Part shown: positions 1 through 8,578 of the stretch, one piece after another
How the letters are laid out: each line of letters opens with the position of its first letter
Position numbering within the stretch: position 1 is the stretch's first letter
Source: Kineococcus mangrovi
GTDB taxonomy: Bacteria; Actinomycetota; Actinomycetes; Actinomycetales; Kineococcaceae
Reading direction: 5' to 3'
DNA length: 64,000 nt
NCBI RefSeq assembly: GCF_041320705.1
Contig: NZ_JBGGTQ010000008.1
Span: forward strand, 1-64,000
Notes under the pieces: model-generated
Database searches by the model: none
Seen by the model: only the letters and a program-made list of their open reading frames with translations
What the model was told of the DNA's origin: nothing
Translations under genes and position numbers: made by a program

Positions 1-48
1 TGATGGTACTGCTCGGGAGACTGGGTGGGAGAGTAGGACACCGCCGGC
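1..48 (+). rRNA. rrf: 5S ribosomal RNA, 3' end (partial)
   Basis: The first 48 bases match the 3' part of actinobacterial 5S rRNA, including the GATGGTACTGC segment, the GGGAGACTGGG segment, GAGAGTAGGACACCGCC and the closing helix strand. The 5' part lies outside the window, so an rRNA operon ends here. The exact 3' end is estimated from the family and could be off by a few bases. Confidence 0.9.
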
Positions 49-67
49 CACTCATCTTTGGTGAGTG
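49..67 (+). terminator. hairpin directly after 5S rRNA
   Basis: CACTCA and TGAGTG form a perfect 6-bp stem around a 7-nt loop, immediately after the 5S rRNA end. It is a short hairpin without a T-run. It could help processing or termination of the rRNA transcript; the much stronger hairpin at 78-119 follows. Confidence 0.45.
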
Positions 68-77
68 AGTACGTGGT

Positions 78-119
78 TGAGGGGAGTGGCACCGCCTGCG
101 GGTGGTGCTGCTCCCCTCA
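78..119. terminator. strong bidirectional terminator hairpin between 5S rRNA and the sugar kinase gene
   Basis: Bases 78-96 pair with 101-119 over 19 consecutive positions, with three G-T wobbles, leaving a TGCG tetraloop. The outer nine base pairs (TGAGGGGAG with CTCCCCTCA) are perfect. It sits between two converging units: the rRNA operon reading in from the left and the kinase gene ending at 140 from the right. There is no long T-run on either side, which is usual in high-GC actinobacteria. A bidirectional terminator is the natural reading. Confidence 0.75.
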
Positions 120-139
120 TCTGCGTTGCAGGGGCTTCG

Positions 140-1102
140 TCAACGCTGCAGGTGCTCCAGCACCCGGCCCCAGTCGCCCGCGGGCAGGCTGTCGTTCTCC
201 TGGTGCCACGCGATCGCTGCAGCCAGCTCGGCACGGGTCGGCACGGCCGCGGATCCGCCGAGTCGCTGCACCGACAGCGACGCCGCGAGCACCGCGAAAG
301 CCACCGACGTCGCAAGCGACCACCCAGCGGTCCGGCCCCCGCAGAACGCGGCGACGAAGCAGTCACCGGCACCCGTGGGGTCCACCGCGGCGACACGAGG
401 GGCGGCGACCTCGCAGCGTTCCCCGGTCGCGGCGTCCACCGCGATCGCACCCGCAGATCCCCGCGTGACCACGACGAGGCTCGTGCGGGCGGCCAGAGCG
501 TCGAGCGCGGCGGTGGCGTCGGAGGTGCGGGTGTAGGCGAGGGCCTCGTCCTCGTTGGGCACGAACGCGTCCAGCTCGGCGAGGCGGTCAAGCACGGCGG
601 TGTCCCACTGCTCGGTCTCGTCCCAGCCGACCCCGCCGACGACGAGCGTCCCGGCGGTGCGCAGCTCAGCGACCCAGGCGGGGATTCCCTCCGCGATGCC
701 GACGTGGCAGGCGCCGACGGACGGCAGGGGAGCGGGGAGGGCGTCGGACAGCCACGTGGCGCGTTCTTCGTAGGTGACGAAGCTGCGGTCGGCGGCGTTC
801 GTGAGGGCGACGGTCACGGCGGTGTGGACGTCGGGGAGCTCGGCGAGCCAGCGCAGGTCGAGGCGGTCCTCGGCGGCGAGCTCGGTGCGGACGGCCGCGC
901 CGAACACGTCCGTCCCCGTCGCGCCGACGAGAGCGGTGCGGAACCCCAGCCGGGCGCCCGCGACGGCGCGGGTGGCCGTCCCGCCGGCGGTCACGCGGAA
1001 CCCGTCGGCGAACACCTCGGCGCCGATCGTCGGTGCGGCGACGCCGGACATCACGAGGTCGCAGAACACGCGCCCGCCGAAGACGAGGTCGAGGTCGGGC
1101 AC
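140..1102 (-). CDS. PfkB-family carbohydrate kinase
   Basis: This 320-residue protein is a ribokinase/PfkB-family sugar or nucleoside kinase that transfers the ATP gamma-phosphate to a sugar hydroxyl in the cytosol. The family signatures are present: a Gly-rich substrate segment near residues 39-46 (TAGGTATR) and the C-terminal anion-hole/catalytic motif DPTGAGD at 241-247, whose Asp is the base. Length is normal. The GTG start at 1102 was chosen because GAGGAG lies 8 nt upstream and the protein then begins just before the first beta strand. It is transcribed divergently from the GH4 glycosidase gene across a 115-bp promoter region holding repeated TTGCRCG-like boxes. The substrate cannot be read from sequence; context suggests a sugar released or imported by this locus. 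Confidence 0.88.
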   Translation of the reverse strand: MPDLDLVFGGRVFCDLVMSGVAAPTIGAEVFADGFRVTAGGTATRAVAGARLGFRTALVGATGTDVFGAAVRTELAAEDRLDLRWLAELPDVHTAVTVALTNAADRSFVTYEERATWLSDALPAPLPSVGACHVGIAEGIPAWVAELRTAGTLVVGGVGWDETEQWDTAVLDRLAELDAFVPNEDEALAYTRTSDATAALDALAARTSLVVVTRGSAGAIAVDAATGERCEVAAPRVAAVDPTGAGDCFVAAFCGGRTAGWSLATSVAFAVLAASLSVQRLGGSAAVPTRAELAAAIAWHQENDSLPAGDWGRVLEHLQR

Positions 1103-1129
1103 GGGTGGGCTCCTCGGAACGGGTGATCG

Positions 1130-1173
1130 ATCGTGCAAGGGATCGCGCAACAGACTAGTCACGGATGCGCGTT
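1130..1173. promoter_or_regulatory. cluster of three TTGCRCG-like boxes in the kinase/GH4 divergent promoter
   Basis: Three copies of a ten-base element resembling NTTGCRCGWT lie here: CTTGCACGAT (reverse strand, 1130-1139), GTTGCGCGAT (reverse, 1142-1151) and GATGCGCGTT (forward, 1164-1173). The same three-box arrangement occurs in the promoter region of the DeoR regulator at 10354-10414. They are candidate operators of that DeoR-type repressor. No regulator binding has been shown; this is inferred from recurrence. Confidence 0.5.
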
Positions 1174-1217
1174 CGGTCATAGTCTTCATGCGTGAACGAG
1201 CAGCGAGGGGTGGGCGC

Positions 1218-2579
1218 GTGAAGCTGGCGATCCTCGGGGGTGGCGGTTTCCGCACCCCCTTCGTGTGGCAGGCGCTGTTGCGCGACCAGGGCGACCCGCG
1301 GATCACCGCGGTGACCCTGCAGGATGCCGACGAGTCCCGCCTCGCGGGCATGCGCGCCGTGCTCGAGCAGCTCGCCGACGGGTTCGCCGAACCCCCCGTG
1401 CTGGAGACGACCACGGACCTCGACGTCGCGCTCGAGGGCAGCGACTTCGTGTTCTCCGCCGTCCGCGTCGGGGGTCTCGCGGGCCGCTGCGCCGACGAGC
1501 GCGTCGCCCTCGACCTCGGCGTCCTGGGTCAGGAGACGACCGGTCCCGGCGGCCTCGCGTACGCGCTGCGCACCGTCCCGTTCATGGTCGACGTCGCCGA
1601 ACGCGTCAAGCGCCTCGCGCCGGACGCGTACGTCCTGAACTTCACCAACCCTGCGGGCATCATCACCGAGGCCATGCAGGGCGTGCTGGGCGACAAGGTC
1701 CTCGGCATCTGCGACACCCCCTCCGGCCTCGGCCGACGCGTCGCGATGCTGCTGGGGCACGACCCGGACCACGCCCGCCTCGACTACGTCGGCTTGAACC
1801 ACCTCGGCTGGCTGCGCCGCGTCGAGGTCCACGGCCGCGACGTCCTGCCCGACCTGCTCGGCGACGACGGGCTGCTGGCTCACCTGGAGGAGCAGCACGT
1901 CTTCGGCGCCCCGTGGCTCAAGGCGCTCGGCGCGATCCCCAACGAGTACCTGTACTACTGGTACCGCAACGCCGAGGCCGTCGCCCGCATCCGCGAGTCC
2001 TCCCTCACCCGCGGGGAGTTCTTGCTCAAGACGCAGGGCGACTTCTTCGACCAGCTGCCCCGCGCGGGGTCCCGCGCCGCGCAGCTGTGGCGCGAGACCG
2101 TCCTGGACCGCAGCGCCAGCTACATGGCCGAGGCCAAGGGCGGTGAGCAGGGAGCGCCGGAGAACCCCGAGCCGCCGGAGACCGACCCCTCCCAGCAGGG
2201 CTACGCGGGGGTGGCGCTGGCCGTCATGGCCGCCATCAGCCGCGACGAGCCGTCGACCGCGATCCTCAACGTCCGCAACGGCGCGACGATCGCCGGGCTC
2301 CCGGCCGACGCCGTCGTCGAGGTCCCCGTGGCCGTCGACGGGTCCGGGGTCCGGCCGTTCGCGACGGCTGCCCCGGACCTGCACCAGCTCGGGCTCATGC
2401 AGCAGGTGAAGGCCGTCGAGCGGCACGTCATCTCCGCCGCCCTGCACGGTGACGAGTCCGAGGCGCTCCTGGCGTTCGCGACGCACCCGCTCGTGCGCTC
2501 GGTCGACATCGCCGAGAAGCTGCTCGCCGGGTACGTCGACCGGATCCCCGAGGTCGCGGCCGTCTTCGGCCGGTCCTGA
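1218..2579 (+). CDS. GH4 family glycosidase (6-phospho-beta-glucosidase-like)
   Basis: The protein has 453 residues. Glycoside hydrolase family 4 enzymes cleave glycosides, usually 6-phosphorylated, by an NAD+- and metal-dependent redox-elimination mechanism in the cytosol. Visible marks are the N-terminal Rossmann start KLAILGGGGFRTP, the NFTNPAGI segment, the metal/catalytic-loop Cys in GICDTPSGLGRR and the NHLGW segment. The CDTP form resembles the phospho-beta-glucosidase branch more than the CHS form of alpha-glycosidases. GTG at 1218 was chosen over an in-frame ATG at 1188 because it places the dinucleotide fold at residue 1 and follows GAGGGG. It is the first gene of an operon with GH38, GH2 and a phosphodiesterase. 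No PTS is nearby, so a 6-phosphorylated substrate would need another route, perhaps the adjacent kinase. Confidence 0.87.
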   Translation: MKLAILGGGGFRTPFVWQALLRDQGDPRITAVTLQDADESRLAGMRAVLEQLADGFAEPPVLETTTDLDVALEGSDFVFSAVRVGGLAGRCADERVALDLGVLGQETTGPGGLAYALRTVPFMVDVAERVKRLAPDAYVLNFTNPAGIITEAMQGVLGDKVLGICDTPSGLGRRVAMLLGHDPDHARLDYVGLNHLGWLRRVEVHGRDVLPDLLGDDGLLAHLEEQHVFGAPWLKALGAIPNEYLYYWYRNAEAVARIRESSLTRGEFLLKTQGDFFDQLPRAGSRAAQLWRETVLDRSASYMAEAKGGEQGAPENPEPPETDPSQQGYAGVALAVMAAISRDEPSTAILNVRNGATIAGLPADAVVEVPVAVDGSGVRPFATAAPDLHQLGLMQQVKAVERHVISAALHGDESEALLAFATHPLVRSVDIAEKLLAGYVDRIPEVAAVFGRS

Positions 2580-2621
2580 CCCCACCCCCCGAGAACGTCA
2601 GAACCTCATCGAGGAGTCCCC

Positions 2622-5600
2622 GTGCACGACGACCGTTCCCTGGTCGAGGGCCGCGTCCAGCGCGTCCTGAACCACCGCATCCGCCCGGCGGTCCACCCGC
2701 AGCGCGTCCCCATGACCCTGTCGGCGTGGCTCGTGCCGGACGAACCGGTGCCCGCCCGCGACGCCGTCGCGGCGTTGGAGAACGGTGAGTTCGGCGAGTT
2801 CTCGATCGGCACGACGTGGGGCCGGCCGTGGTCGACGACGTGGGTGCGCGCGCAGGCGCAGGTTCCCGCGGAGTGGGCGGGCCGGCGCGTCGAGGCGGAG
2901 TTCGACCTGGGCTTCGTCGGGGACTGGCCGGGCAACCAGGCCGAGGCCCTCGTGCACACCCTGGACGGCGTGCCGGTCAAGGGCGTCGCGCCGGACAACA
3001 AGATCGTGCCCGTCGTCCGCGACGCGCTGGGCGGGGAGAGCGTCGACTGGCTGCTGGAGATGGCGGCCAACCCCGACGTCATGGCCGACGACATGCGCCC
3101 GACCCCGCTGGGCGACAAGTCCACCGCGGGCGAGGCGCACCTCTACACCATGAAGGTCGCCGACCTCGTCGTCCTCGACGAGGAGGTGTGGATGCTCGCC
3201 GTCGACGTCGAGTGCCTCGACGACCTCATGCGGCACCTGCCGGAGTCCGAACCCCGCCGGTACGAGATCGCCCGCGCGCTGGACCGCGCCCTGGACGCCC
3301 TCGACCTCGACGACGTCTCCGGCACCGCCACCGCGGCCCGCGCCGAACTCGCCGGAGTCCTGGCGTCCCCGGCCGTCGGCAGCGCGCACACGCTGTCCTC
3401 CGTCGGGCACGCGCACATCGACTCGGCGTGGCTGTGGCCGCTGCGGGAGACGCAGCGCAAGACCTCGCGCACCTTCGCGAACGTCACCGCGCTCGCGCAG
3501 GAGTACCCGGAGTTCGTCTTCGCCTGCTCCCAGGCCCAGCAGTACGCGTGGGTCAAGGAGCGCTCGCCCGAGGTGTACGCCCGGATGCAGGCCGCCGCCG
3601 AGGCCGGCCAGTGGGTCCCCGTCGGCGGCATGTGGGTCGAGGCCGACGGCAACCTGCCCGGCGGCGAGGCCCTCGTCCGGCAGTTCGTCACCGGGAAGTC
3701 GTTCTTCCGCGAGGAGTTCGGCGTCGACTGCAAGGGCGTCTGGCTGCCCGACTCCTTCGGCTACTCCGGCGCGTACCCGCAGATCGCGCGGCTGGCTGGG
3801 ATGGATTGGTTCCTCACCCAGAAGATCTCCTGGAACCAGACGAACAAGTTCCCGCACCACACGTTCCGGTGGGAGGGCATCGACGGGACGCAGATCTTCA
3901 CGCACTTCCCGCCCGTCGACACCTACAACGCGGTCTTCTCCGCCGAGGAGCTGACGCACGCCGTCGAGAACTACTCCGAGAAGGGCCGCGGCACCCGCTC
4001 GCTCGCCCCGTTCGGCCACGGTGACGGCGGGGGCGGCCCCACCCGGGAGATGCTCGAGCGCGCCCGCCGGTTCGCCGACCTCGAGGGCTCGCCGAAGGTG
4101 ACGGTCCAGGACCCGAACCGGTTCTTCGCCGACGCCCGCGCCGAGTACCCCGCCCCGCCCGTGTGGGCCGGTGAGCTGTACCTCGAACTGCACCGCGCGA
4201 CGTACACGAGCCAGGCCCGCACCAAGGCCGGCAACCGCCGCAGCGAGCACCTGCTGCGCGAAGCCGAGCTGTGGGCGACGACCGCCGCCCTCAATGTCCC
4301 GTCGTACTCCTACCCGCACGCCGAGCTCGACCGGCTGTGGAAGATCGTGCTGCTGCACCAGTTCCACGACATCCTCCCCGGCTCCTCGATCGCGTGGGTG
4401 CACCGCGAGGCCGAGCAGACCTACGGCCAGGTCCGCGCCGACCTCGAGGCGCTCGTCGCCGAGGCCGTCCACGCGCTCGGCAGCGGGTCGCGCGTCCTGC
4501 TCAACACCGCCCCGCACGACCGCACCGAGGTCGTCGGTGACCAGCTCGTCCGCGTGCCGGCGTCCGGGTCGGTCGTCCTGGCCGACGCGGCGCAGGAGCC
4601 GGCGACGCCCGTCACCGTCACCCGCACCGACGGCACGCTCGTCCTGGCCAACGGCGTCCTCACGGTCGTCGTCGACGCCGACGGACTGCTGGCCTCCGTC
4701 GTCGACGAGGCGGGTGACCGCGAGGTCCTCGCCCCCGGTACGCGCGGGAACCTGCTGCAGCTGCACAGCGACTTCCCGAACTCCTGGGACGCCTGGGACG
4801 TCGACCTGCACTACAGGAACCGCGTCGTCGACCTCGTGGCCGCCGACGAGGTCGCGGTCGTCGAGGAGGGCCCGCTGCGGGCCCGCGTACGCGTCGTCCG
4901 CACCGTGCGGAACTCGCGCATCGAGCAGGAATACGTGCTCGCGACCGGTTCCGACCGCCTCGACGTGCGCACCGAGATCGACTGGCACGAGCAGGAGAAG
5001 TTCCTCAAGGCGGCCTTCCCGCTCGACCTGCACGCCGCGGTGAGCTCCTCGGAGATCCAGTTCGGCCACGTGCAGCGCGCGACGCACACGAACACGAGCT
5101 GGGAGCACGCCCGCTTCGAGACGGCGATGCACCGCTGGGTGCACGTCGCCGAACCGGGGTACGGCGTCGCCGTCGCGAACGACTCCACCTACGGCCACGA
5201 CACGACCCGCGCCGCCCGCGAGGACGGGGGGTCGACGACGACCGTTCGCCTGTCCCTCGTCCGCGGCCCGCGGATGCCGGACCCGCAGGCAGACCAGGGC
5301 CGGCACGTCCTGTCGTACTCCCTCGTGCCGGGCGCGCAGATCGCCGACGCCGTCCGCGCCGGGTACGACGTCAACCTGCCGCTGCGCGAGGTCGACGGCC
5401 CGGCCGAACTGCCCGAGGCGCCGGTGACGGTGACCGGGGACGGGGCGACGCTGGAGACCGTCAAGCTCGCGCAGGACTCCTCCGGCGACGTCGTGGTCCG
5501 CATCTACGAGGCGTGGGGCGCGCGGGCCAAGGGCGTCCTGCGCACGTCGTTCCCGATCGCCGAGGCCACCGTCGTCGACCTCCTCGAGGACCCGGCGCAG

Positions 5601-5708
5601 GACGGGACCGCGGCGGCCCGCGGGGTCGCCTCGCTGCTGGAGGACGGGACCGTCGGGTTCGCGCTGCGTCCGTTCGAGGTCCTCAGCCTGCGGCTGGCCC
5701 GCGCGTGA
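2622..5708 (+). CDS. GH38 alpha-mannosidase
   Basis: This 1028-residue protein is a full-length retaining family 38 alpha-mannosidase, a zinc enzyme that removes alpha-linked mannose. An N-terminal beta-rich domain (about 1-250) is followed by the catalytic domain, opened by the metal-binding HAHIDSAWLWP near residue 264 and carrying the nucleophile Asp in WLPDSFGYS near 375. LLHQFHDILPGSSI follows near residue 575. The C-terminal half is the large beta-sandwich region of the family. There is no signal peptide, so it acts in the cytosol on imported oligosaccharides. The GTG start has GAGGAG 5 nt upstream. It overlaps the next gene by 4 bp (GTGA), indicating translational coupling. Mannosidase specificity is family-level; the exact linkage is unknown. 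Confidence 0.94.
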   Translation: MHDDRSLVEGRVQRVLNHRIRPAVHPQRVPMTLSAWLVPDEPVPARDAVAALENGEFGEFSIGTTWGRPWSTTWVRAQAQVPAEWAGRRVEAEFDLGFVGDWPGNQAEALVHTLDGVPVKGVAPDNKIVPVVRDALGGESVDWLLEMAANPDVMADDMRPTPLGDKSTAGEAHLYTMKVADLVVLDEEVWMLAVDVECLDDLMRHLPESEPRRYEIARALDRALDALDLDDVSGTATAARAELAGVLASPAVGSAHTLSSVGHAHIDSAWLWPLRETQRKTSRTFANVTALAQEYPEFVFACSQAQQYAWVKERSPEVYARMQAAAEAGQWVPVGGMWVEADGNLPGGEALVRQFVTGKSFFREEFGVDCKGVWLPDSFGYSGAYPQIARLAGMDWFLTQKISWNQTNKFPHHTFRWEGIDGTQIFTHFPPVDTYNAVFSAEELTHAVENYSEKGRGTRSLAPFGHGDGGGGPTREMLERARRFADLEGSPKVTVQDPNRFFADARAEYPAPPVWAGELYLELHRATYTSQARTKAGNRRSEHLLREAELWATTAALNVPSYSYPHAELDRLWKIVLLHQFHDILPGSSIAWVHREAEQTYGQVRADLEALVAEAVHALGSGSRVLLNTAPHDRTEVVGDQLVRVPASGSVVLADAAQEPATPVTVTRTDGTLVLANGVLTVVVDADGLLASVVDEAGDREVLAPGTRGNLLQLHSDFPNSWDAWDVDLHYRNRVVDLVAADEVAVVEEGPLRARVRVVRTVRNSRIEQEYVLATGSDRLDVRTEIDWHEQEKFLKAAFPLDLHAAVSSSEIQFGHVQRATHTNTSWEHARFETAMHRWVHVAEPGYGVAVANDSTYGHDTTRAAREDGGSTTTVRLSLVRGPRMPDPQADQGRHVLSYSLVPGAQIADAVRAGYDVNLPLREVDGPAELPEAPVTVTGDGATLETVKLAQDSSGDVVVRIYEAWGARAKGVLRTSFPIAEATVVDLLEDPAQDGTAAARGVASLLEDGTVGFALRPFEVLSLRLARA

Positions 5709-8578
5709 AGGAGTGGCTGGAGCCCGAGCACGTCGGGCGCCGTCGCGAACCCGTCGGGACGATCCGGCGGGCCGTGCCCGACGACGGGTTCACCTGCGTC
5801 GACCTCGACGGCGACTGGCGGTTCCAGCTCCGGCCGCACCCCGAGGCCGCAGAACTCACCACCTGGCGGACCGCGCAGGTCCCCGGGTGCTGGACGACCG
5901 AACCCTCGCTGTGGGGGGAGGTGGCGGACCCGCCCTGGTACACGAACGACCAGATGCCGTGGCCGGACCTGCCGCCGACCCCGCCGACCGCGCACAACCC
6001 GACCGGCGTGTACCGCCGGGACGTCACCGTCCCGGCGGACTGGGCGGGCCAACGCGTCCTGCTGCACGTCGGCGCGGCCGAGTCCCTGCTGCTCGTCCGC
6101 GTCGACGGGGAGGACGTCGGGTCCAGCACCGACTCCCACCTCGCGGCCGAGTTCGACATCACCGCCTGGGCCGCGCCCGGGACGACGGTGCAGGTCGAGC
6201 TCACCGTCGTGAAGTGGTCCGCGGCCACGTTCGTCGAGGACCAGGACCAGTGGTGGCACGGCGGGATCACCCGCCCGGTCCGGCTGTTCACCCGGCCGGT
6301 GCTGCACCTGTCCGACGTCCGGACCGTCGCGGACGCGGACGGCCGCCTGTCCGTCGACGTCCGAGTCGGGTACGACGGGGGAGAGGGCGCGCGCCGCGGG
6401 TACCTGCCCGACGGGTGGCGCGTCGCCGTCCGCCTCGGGGACGACGCGCTGGCCTTCGACGCGGCTGCGCACCGGCGCGACCTCGACGACGAGCGCATCT
6501 CCCTCCACCGCGGCCGGGCCCGGTTCCGCGGCGAGTTCCCCGGGATCGCGACCTGGACGGCAGAGACGCCGGTCCTGCACGACGTCACCGTGGAACTGCG
6601 GGACGCCGACGGGACGCTGGTGGACTCCGAGGTCCAGCGCGTCGGGTTCCGCACGGTCGAGGTCGTGGGCCCGGACCTGCTCGTCAACGGCCGCCGCATC
6701 TTCGTCCGCGGGGTGAACCGGCACGACCAGGACCCGCTGACGGGCCGCGTCGTGACCACGGCACAGGTGCGCGAGGAACTGCTGACGCTCAAACGCTTCG
6801 GTTTCAACGCCGTCCGCACGTCGCACTACCCGAACGACCCGGCGTTCTACGACCTCACCGACGAGCTCGGGTTCTACGTCGTCGACGAGGCGAACATCGA
6901 GTCCCACGCCTGGGCGCACGAGCTGTGCGACGACCCGGCCTACCTGCCGGCGTTCACGCAACGCGTGGCGCGCATGGTCCGCCGCGACCGCAACCACCCG
7001 AGCGTCATCGTCTGGTCGCTCGGCAACGAGAGCGACTACGGCGCGAACCACGACGCCGTCGCCGCCTGGGTCCGCCGCGACGACCCGACCCGCCCCGTCC
7101 AGTACGAGGGCGCCATCAAGGACGACTGGACGGCCGGTTTCGCGGCCAGCGACATCGTCTGCCCGATGTACGCCCACCTCGACCAGATGATCGAGCACGT
7201 CACCCGGAACCCGCCGCTGCGGCCCGTCATCCAGTGCGAGTACTCCCACGCGATGGGCAACTCCAACGGGTCGCTGTCGGACTACTGGGCCGCGATCGAG
7301 TCGCTGCCCGGTCTGCAGGGCGGGTTCATCTGGGAGTTCGCCGACCACGGCATCCTGCAGCGCGAGAACGACCGCCTCCCCGCGGGCCTCGCCGGTGCGG
7401 GACGGTTCACCGACGGCGTCCCCGCCGAGGGGTTCCGCTGGGCCCACGGCGGCGACTTCGGGGACACCCCGAACGACGGCGCGTTCTGCCTCGACGGGGT
7501 GGTGCTGCCCGACGGCACGCCGAAACCGGTGATGTACGAGCACCGCGAACTCGCCTCGCCCGTGCGCCTCGCGATCGAGGACGGGGTGCTGCGCGTGCGC
7601 AACGCCCAGGACTTCTCCGGTCTGGGCCACCTGCGCGCACGGTGGGTCCTCGAGGCGAGCGACGGCACGTCGCTGACGGTGCCCGCAGACCTGCCGGACC
7701 TGGCCGCGGGCTGCACCGCCGTGGTCGAGGTCCCCGCAGAACTCGCCGAGGCCGGGGCCGGGGAGCGGTGGCTGCAGCTCGCCGTGACCCAGGCCGAGGG
7801 CACGGCGTGGAACCCCGCGGGCGCGGAGGTCAGCCGGCCGTGCGTCCGGTTGCCCGACCGGGAACGGACGGTCGAGGCAGGACCCGCGTCCCCCGTCGGG
7901 CTCGACGCCGCCGGTGCTCTGGACGCGACCGGGTTCGCGCGTCCCGGCCTCACGCTGTGGCGGGAGCCGACCGACAACGACCAGATCGCCGGGGACGGTG
8001 ACCGCTGGACCGCCGCGGGTCTGCGCGACGGGGACCCGGCCGTCGTGGCCGTCGACGGCTCCACCGTGGTGTCCGTCCTCAAGACCACCGCGGGCGAGGT
8101 CCGGCACACCCAGCGGTTCTCGAAGGCCGGGCGCACCCTGCACGTCGAGGACCGTGTCGAACTGCCCGCTGGCCTCGAGGACGTCCCGCGCGTCGGCGTC
8201 CGCATCCGGCTCGCCGGGACGGCCACCGGCGCCCGGTGGTTCGGCACCGGGCCCTGGGAGACCTACCCGGACCGTCGCACCGCGCCCGTCGGGTGGCATG
8301 AGCTGCCCGTGCCCGACCTCGCCGTCCCGTACGTCCGCCCGCAGGAGAACGGCGCCCGCACGCACGTGCGCGAACTCGTGGTGACGACGACCGAGGGGGT
8401 GCTGCGGTTCTCCTTCGCCCAGCCCGTCACCGTCACCGTCCACCCCGACGCCGTCGTCGTGGACGGCGCGCACCGGGGTCTCGGGACGGCCTCGTGCGGG
8501 CCGAACGCACTGCCGCCGCACCGGCTCGCCGCCGGGACGTACACGTGGTCGTGGTCCGTGACGAGCGAACCGCGGTGA
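5705..8578 (+). CDS. lacZ: GH2 beta-galactosidase, LacZ type
   Basis: This 957-residue cytosolic enzyme has the LacZ domain order: sugar-binding jelly roll, immunoglobulin-like domain, TIM barrel, second immunoglobulin-like domain and a C-terminal Bgal small-chain domain (GLTLWREPTDNDQ near residue 750). The acid/base Glu lies in WSLGNESDYG (near 437-446) and the nucleophile Glu in CEYSHAMGNSNG (near 511-522). RTSHYPNDPAFYDL and DEANIESHAW are also typical. It starts at a GTG overlapping the GH38 stop by 4 bp and itself overlaps the next gene by 4 bp. The product hydrolyses beta-galactosides; side activity on other beta-glycosides is possible. Its position between an alpha-mannosidase and a phosphodiesterase suggests stepwise breakdown of a complex glycan. 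Confidence 0.93.
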   Translation: MKEWLEPEHVGRRREPVGTIRRAVPDDGFTCVDLDGDWRFQLRPHPEAAELTTWRTAQVPGCWTTEPSLWGEVADPPWYTNDQMPWPDLPPTPPTAHNPTGVYRRDVTVPADWAGQRVLLHVGAAESLLLVRVDGEDVGSSTDSHLAAEFDITAWAAPGTTVQVELTVVKWSAATFVEDQDQWWHGGITRPVRLFTRPVLHLSDVRTVADADGRLSVDVRVGYDGGEGARRGYLPDGWRVAVRLGDDALAFDAAAHRRDLDDERISLHRGRARFRGEFPGIATWTAETPVLHDVTVELRDADGTLVDSEVQRVGFRTVEVVGPDLLVNGRRIFVRGVNRHDQDPLTGRVVTTAQVREELLTLKRFGFNAVRTSHYPNDPAFYDLTDELGFYVVDEANIESHAWAHELCDDPAYLPAFTQRVARMVRRDRNHPSVIVWSLGNESDYGANHDAVAAWVRRDDPTRPVQYEGAIKDDWTAGFAASDIVCPMYAHLDQMIEHVTRNPPLRPVIQCEYSHAMGNSNGSLSDYWAAIESLPGLQGGFIWEFADHGILQRENDRLPAGLAGAGRFTDGVPAEGFRWAHGGDFGDTPNDGAFCLDGVVLPDGTPKPVMYEHRELASPVRLAIEDGVLRVRNAQDFSGLGHLRARWVLEASDGTSLTVPADLPDLAAGCTAVVEVPAELAEAGAGERWLQLAVTQAEGTAWNPAGAEVSRPCVRLPDRERTVEAGPASPVGLDAAGALDATGFARPGLTLWREPTDNDQIAGDGDRWTAAGLRDGDPAVVAVDGSTVVSVLKTTAGEVRHTQRFSKAGRTLHVEDRVELPAGLEDVPRVGVRIRLAGTATGARWFGTGPWETYPDRRTAPVGWHELPVPDLAVPYVRPQENGARTHVRELVVTTTEGVLRFSFAQPVTVTVHPDAVVVDGAHRGLGTASCGPNALPPHRLAAGTYTWSWSVTSEPR

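Noticed and set aside
1188-1217. In-frame ATG upstream of the chosen GH4 start
   Set aside because: It would add ten charged residues before the conserved KLAILGGGG start of the family and has no better ribosome site.
2598-5306. A 902-codon open frame on the reverse strand across the GH38 gene
   Set aside because: It is the antisense shadow of the mannosidase; high GC suppresses stop codons, its product is Arg/Val/Gly-rich low-complexity sequence without any family motif, and GH38 motifs on the forward strand are unambiguous.
5504-8521. A 1005-codon reverse-strand frame across the beta-galactosidase gene
   Set aside because: It lies opposite LacZ with complete catalytic motifs; the reverse product has biased, repetitive composition and no recognisable domain.
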